Shown here in pieces: positions 36,797 to 39,654 of a DNA stretch of 39,654 nt (the first letter of the stretch is position 1; every line of letters begins with the position of its first letter). Both the position numbers and the translations under genes were made by a program. The DNA is from a virus: the IMG/VR virus record IMGVR_UViG_3300048919_000154, positions 1 to 39,654 of that record. One strand, given 5' to 3'. The notes under the pieces were generated by a model, which saw only the letters and a list, made by a program, of their open reading frames with translations, did no database searches and had not been told where the DNA came from.

Positions 36797-37142
36797 ATGT
36801 AACCCCCCTGTTCATATTGTTTTCTGTAATCGTAGGTACATTTTTATTTATAGTGAGATTATAATAGTTTTTTCCTGATTTTACCATGGAAAAACTTACC
36901 ATTGATTATATCTAATTATAATACCTATTTACAATTAATTAAGTTTATCAATTATCGTATTTAAGGCATAATACGACACTTAATATGTAATGCGTGCAAT
37001 GTTTTATCTGAAATATGTTACTTATTGGATAAGGGAAAGAGAACCAAATCGAACATATGTTCTGTATATTATATGACAGCATTCTCTAAAATGCAATGCC
37101 AATTTAGCTTTTATTATATACAAAAATTCAGGAGATGATAAA
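36797..37142. promoter_or_regulatory. Upstream region of the integrase gene
   Basis: 346 bp of AT-rich DNA without a recognisable gene. It contains an inverted repeat (GTTTTTTCC at 36867-36875 with GGAAAAAC at 36888-36895) and the LexA-type box at 37050-37063. Just after the box are TATATT/TATTAT -10-like sequences (37065-37072) with no good -35. Confidence 0.5.
37050..37063 (+). promoter_or_regulatory. LexA (SOS) box upstream of the integrase
   Basis: CGAACATATGTTCT contains the perfect palindrome GAACATATGTTC, matching the Gram-positive LexA consensus CGAAC-N4-GTTC. It overlaps the probable -10 region of the integrase promoter, 80 bases before the start codon. Confidence 0.75.
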
Positions 37143-38534
37143 ATGCAAAACTCCCAAGATAAGCTTTTACACGTAGCGGTATATATTCGTGTTTCTTCTG
37201 ACGAACAAGCCGAACGTGGCGATTCTATACGCGATCAAAAAGAACGCGGCATTAAATATATTAATGATCATAAAAATATGATTATTCAAGACGTATACCT
37301 TGATGATGGTGTATCCGGGCAAAAAATTGATCGTGATGATTTTACCCGTCTTATTAATAACGTAAAGGATGGCCTTGTGGATCTAATCATCTTTACTAAA
37401 CTTGATCGCTGGTTCCGTAGTTTGAGGCATTATCTTAATACCCAGGCAATCCTAGAAAAGTATAATGCCGCCTGGACCGCTATCGACCAACCTTATTTTG
37501 ATACTTCTACCCCCTACGGCCGGGCTTTTGTTGCTCAATCCATGACTTGGGCTGAATTAGAGGCACAGAACGGAGGATTGAGGGTAGCAGACGTATTCCG
37601 CTCTAAAGTAGCGCATGGTGAGGTTATAACCGGGAAAGTACCAAGGGGTTATAAGATCCAGGACAAAAAAATGGTTTTGTCAGAAGAAGCACCTGCGATT
37701 CACGATTGTATCATGCACTTTTTGCATCATCATTCATTGAATCAAACAGTTCTATATATGAAGGACAAATATGGTATTGTTATGACAATTCAAAATTTTA
37801 GGCAAGCTTTATTAAAAAACGAAAAGCTTATAGGTCGTTATCGTGGTAACACTAACTACTGTCCTCGATTAATTTCAGATGAAGACTTTCAGGAAATACA
37901 ACGTATTCTAAATTATAATAGTAATATAAAATCTAATCAGAGATACCCCTACATTTTTTCTGGGTTACTGGTTTGCAATGAATGTGGGTACAAAATGGGT
38001 GGAGGCCAGATCAATGTACTTTCCAAAAGAAACAATGGAGACTCCACACGTTATAAGTATCCTGCTTATGAGTGCAAGAAATATCGCGCTTACAAAGAAT
38101 GCGATAACGGGGGAGAGATACGAGAGATACGAATAGAAGAATATTTACTCAAACATGTACGTGATCATTTTAATTCTTATGTATCTGATTTTGAAACGAA
38201 TAGTAAAAGTATTATTGATAACAGAGCTAAGAAAAATCAAATACGCAAGAAAATTGAAAGATTAAAAGATCTATACCTCAATGAAGCAATTACTATAGAA
38301 GAGTTTAAGACTGATCGCATTAAATTTGAAGAACAATTAGCAGAATTACCGGATGTCGTACAGCCAAATCAAGATATAAAAGCACTAAAAAATATACTAG
38401 ATACAGACTTTGAAAGTATGTATTTACGGCTTGACAATGAACAAAAGCGTATTTTCTGGAGATCAATTATTAAAGAAATACGAGTTAGTAAGAGTATAAA
38501 TAGGAATCGTGAATACACAATTGAATTCATTTAA
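37143..38534 (+). CDS. int: Large serine integrase
   Basis: A 463-residue large serine recombinase. The N-terminal catalytic domain has YIRVSSDEQAERGDSI, with Ser18 as nucleophile, and LVDLIIFTKLDRWFRSLRH. A recombinase domain follows (GKVPRGYKI), then the zinc ribbon (LVCNECGYKMGGG and a second pair at YECKKYRAYKEC). A coiled-coil segment (KKNQIRKKIERLKDLYLNEA) controls integration versus excision. It ends 12 bp before the feoB fragment, so it is the terminal phage gene and evidently made the insertion. GGAGATG lies before the ATG. No excision factor is identified with certainty. Confidence 0.96.
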   Translation: MQNSQDKLLHVAVYIRVSSDEQAERGDSIRDQKERGIKYINDHKNMIIQDVYLDDGVSGQKIDRDDFTRLINNVKDGLVDLIIFTKLDRWFRSLRHYLNTQAILEKYNAAWTAIDQPYFDTSTPYGRAFVAQSMTWAELEAQNGGLRVADVFRSKVAHGEVITGKVPRGYKIQDKKMVLSEEAPAIHDCIMHFLHHHSLNQTVLYMKDKYGIVMTIQNFRQALLKNEKLIGRYRGNTNYCPRLISDEDFQEIQRILNYNSNIKSNQRYPYIFSGLLVCNECGYKMGGGQINVLSKRNNGDSTRYKYPAYECKKYRAYKECDNGGEIREIRIEEYLLKHVRDHFNSYVSDFETNSKSIIDNRAKKNQIRKKIERLKDLYLNEAITIEEFKTDRIKFEEQLAELPDVVQPNQDIKALKNILDTDFESMYLRLDNEQKRIFWRSIIKEIRVSKSINRNREYTIEFI

Positions 38535-38560
38535 TTTTTTTACCACTAACGTAAGTTACC
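38535..38560. other. Probable attR junction inside feoB
   Basis: feoB coding matches its family up to HTGN (codon 55, about 38555) and then leaves it: the expected W-P-G-K-T is replaced by L-R-stop. The phage/host boundary must lie in or just left of 38545-38560. The exact core cannot be set without attL or an empty site. Confidence 0.75.
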
Positions 38561-38719
38561 CGTGTGCTGGTTCATCCCCGTAAGCTGATTAAACACCGTA
38601 CTCTTCCCTACGTTGGGATTTCCAGCCAGTGCAATTACCTTATCACTATCCTTACGTTTCTTAATTTCAAGCCCCAGATCCACAGATTTGATACCAACAG
38701 AGTCTCTGCTTAATCCCAT
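38546..38719 (-). pseudogene. feoB: FeoB ferrous iron transporter, N-terminal fragment cut by the prophage
   Basis: 57 codons: [20 protein letters not shown], then the P-loop GNPNVGKST (33-41) and [13 protein letters not shown], after which two foreign codons lead to a stop. Intact FeoB has about 600-700 residues (G domain plus membrane permease). The ATG overlaps the feoA stop region, as in a normal feoAB operon. The remainder should lie beyond attL, left of the window. While the prophage is integrated, this copy cannot make a working transporter. Confidence 0.92.
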
Positions 38720-39024
38720 GCATCTTCCTCCTGGGTGACCGCCGCTGCCGCCACTTCTTCTTCAAAACGGCGTCTTCCCATATCCTCTTGTTCCAGGCGT
38801 ACCAGCACCCGCCCTGCGTCTTCCCTTCGCAGGGCAATCACTGCACCTCTGATTAAGAATGCTGTAGGATCGCCCAACGGACTTTTTCCAAGGCACTCCA
38901 CAACCGTGCCTTCAATCAGACCGATATCCTGCAGACGCCTTCTCATATCGTCGTAAGCAGACAGCTTAGCTATGACACCCCTTTGCCCTCTTTTTAAATC
39001 TGCCATACATGCCTTTTCCTTCAT
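38710..39024 (-). CDS. feoA: FeoA, SH3-like partner of the FeoB iron transporter
   Basis: A 104-residue protein with the FeoA fold: [60 protein letters not shown]. The L-x-D-I-G-L-x-x-G and P-L-G-D-P motifs are diagnostic. It assists FeoB in ferrous iron uptake. A charged C-terminal extension (about 25 residues) is unusual. GGAGG precedes the ATG. It is divergent from a DtxR-family regulator, a common arrangement for iron control. Confidence 0.93.
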   Translation of the reverse strand: MKEKACMADLKRGQRGVIAKLSAYDDMRRRLQDIGLIEGTVVECLGKSPLGDPTAFLIRGAVIALRREDAGRVLVRLEQEDMGRRRFEEEVAAAAVTQEEDAWD

Positions 39025-39207
39025 CGTTTCTTACCTCCGCACTTCTTTTTTGAAACTTCCTGCAATGTTTCCATATCCTAACATATGCAAAGAAAGAAAA
39101 ACTGGTTCCAACGATTTTACCACGGTTTTTTCATGTCCCTGGATTCATACAACTGTCCCAAGGGGAATAGATATGAACTATGATTATATCCCAAAGGAGA
39201 CACCGGC

Positions 39208-39627
39208 ATGAACGGAGCTGAAAATTTCTATACGCTGAAAGGCTACTCCCTTTTAGAGCAGACAAAAATCACCTCCTCTATGGAAGATTATCTGGAAATG
39301 ATCTGCAGGCTTCATCACGACGGGCACCCGGTCCGTATCAAGGAGCTTGCCGAATGCCTTCATGTAAAGCCCTCCTCAGCTTCTAAAATGGCAGGCAACC
39401 TAAAGGAACAGGGATTAGTGGGGTTTGAAAAATACGGTGCTGTGTCCCTGACAGAGGATGGAATGCAGCTGGGCGAATATCTTCTCTTCCGCCACGAAGT
39501 TCTTCACCGTTTTTTCTGCTTTATCAACCAGAATACCGATGAACTGGAGCAGGTGGAAAAGGTGGAGCATTTCATGAATCCTCAGACTGTGTATAATATA
39601 CAAAAATGGATGAATAAATTTACATAG
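39208..39627 (+). CDS. DtxR/MntR-family metal-dependent regulator
   Basis: A 139-residue protein. The winged helix-turn-helix covers residues about 20-85 (SSMEDYLEMICRLHHDGHPV, IKELAECLHVKPSSASKMAG, GLVGFEKYGAVSLTEDGMQL). The metal-binding and dimerisation domain follows (LLFRHEVLHRFFCFI, VEKVEHFMNPQTVYNI), with the His/Glu pattern H-E-V-L-x-x-F and E-x-x-E-H. It probably represses the divergent feoAB operon when iron or manganese is sufficient. AAAGGAG precedes the ATG. No C-terminal SH3 domain, as in MntR. Confidence 0.92.
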   Translation: MNGAENFYTLKGYSLLEQTKITSSMEDYLEMICRLHHDGHPVRIKELAECLHVKPSSASKMAGNLKEQGLVGFEKYGAVSLTEDGMQLGEYLLFRHEVLHRFFCFINQNTDELEQVEKVEHFMNPQTVYNIQKWMNKFT

Positions 39628-39654
39628 CAGTCTTGTGCGAATTGAATTTATGTC

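Noticed and set aside
36867-36895. Inverted repeat GTTTTTTCC/GGAAAAAC as a terminator
   Set aside because: AT-rich weak stem with no T-tract in register; kept only as a note in the integrase upstream region.
1-39654. tRNA, rRNA, CRISPR array, insertion sequence, known riboswitch or restriction-modification genes
   Set aside because: None seen: no cloverleaf, spaced repeat array, transposase or methylase motifs were found by reading.

Overview
The window is most of an integrated tailed prophage (a siphovirus-type virion is inferred) in a low-to-mid GC Firmicute. Strong AGGAGG ribosome sites, TTG/GTG starts and families such as DUF4317, PcfJ, XkdX and the SPP1-like portal/MuF pair point to Clostridia, most likely Lachnospiraceae. 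The right edge is host chromosome: a DtxR-type metalloregulator (39208-39627, +) diverges from feoA (38710-39024, -), which is followed by only the first 57 codons of feoB (38546-38719, -). feoB breaks off just after its P-loop, where the end of the large serine integrase gene begins. The prophage therefore appears to be inserted inside feoB, with the attR junction near 38545-38560; attL and the rest of feoB would lie left of position 1.

The phage reads mainly right to left. The lysogeny region has the integrase (37143-38534, +) with a LexA-type box upstream, a 47-codon ORF, and a small XRE repressor (36235-36633, +). Repressor and early genes diverge from a switch with two good sigma-70-type promoters and three helically phased operators. 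The early region (about 36093 to 23148, -) carries an HUH Rep-like protein, a VRR-NUC nuclease, an RNase H-fold protein, a possible AcrIIA9/PcfK-like protein, DUF7666, PcfJ-like, DUF4317, SSB, YopX-like and many small proteins. One gene (DUF2513, 24602-24997) is on the opposite strand with its own promoter. A tyrosine recombinase and an ArpU/DUF1492-type late regulator close this half.

The late region (21337 to 788, -) is in canonical order: terminase small and large, portal, MuF, scaffold, capsid, connectors, tail tube, G/GT tail chaperones with a -1 slippery site, tape measure, distal tail protein, tail/receptor protein, a secreted moron with its own promoter and terminator, two fibre genes, XkdX, holin and a CHAP endolysin. 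Facing the lysis genes is a small gene (429-746, +) whose promoter overlaps a LexA box.

The most notable structure is at the left end. The 3' part of the fibre gene (3120-4013, -) faces a promoterless, startless fibre C-terminus on the other strand (2774-3112, +). Both are bounded by inverted copies of a 14-bp sequence in the same reading frame and meet at a shared palindrome that holds both stop codons. A second pair of the same design sits at 1-362. This looks like a shufflon-type invertible tail-fibre system. Other points of interest are two promoter-hairpin-U-tract units (candidate small RNAs) lying opposite the leaders of the Rep and tyrosine recombinase genes, and a micro-ORF with a perfect extended Shine-Dalgarno that stops against an intrinsic terminator inside the late operon. 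No rRNA, tRNA, CRISPR array, insertion sequence or reverse transcriptase was seen.
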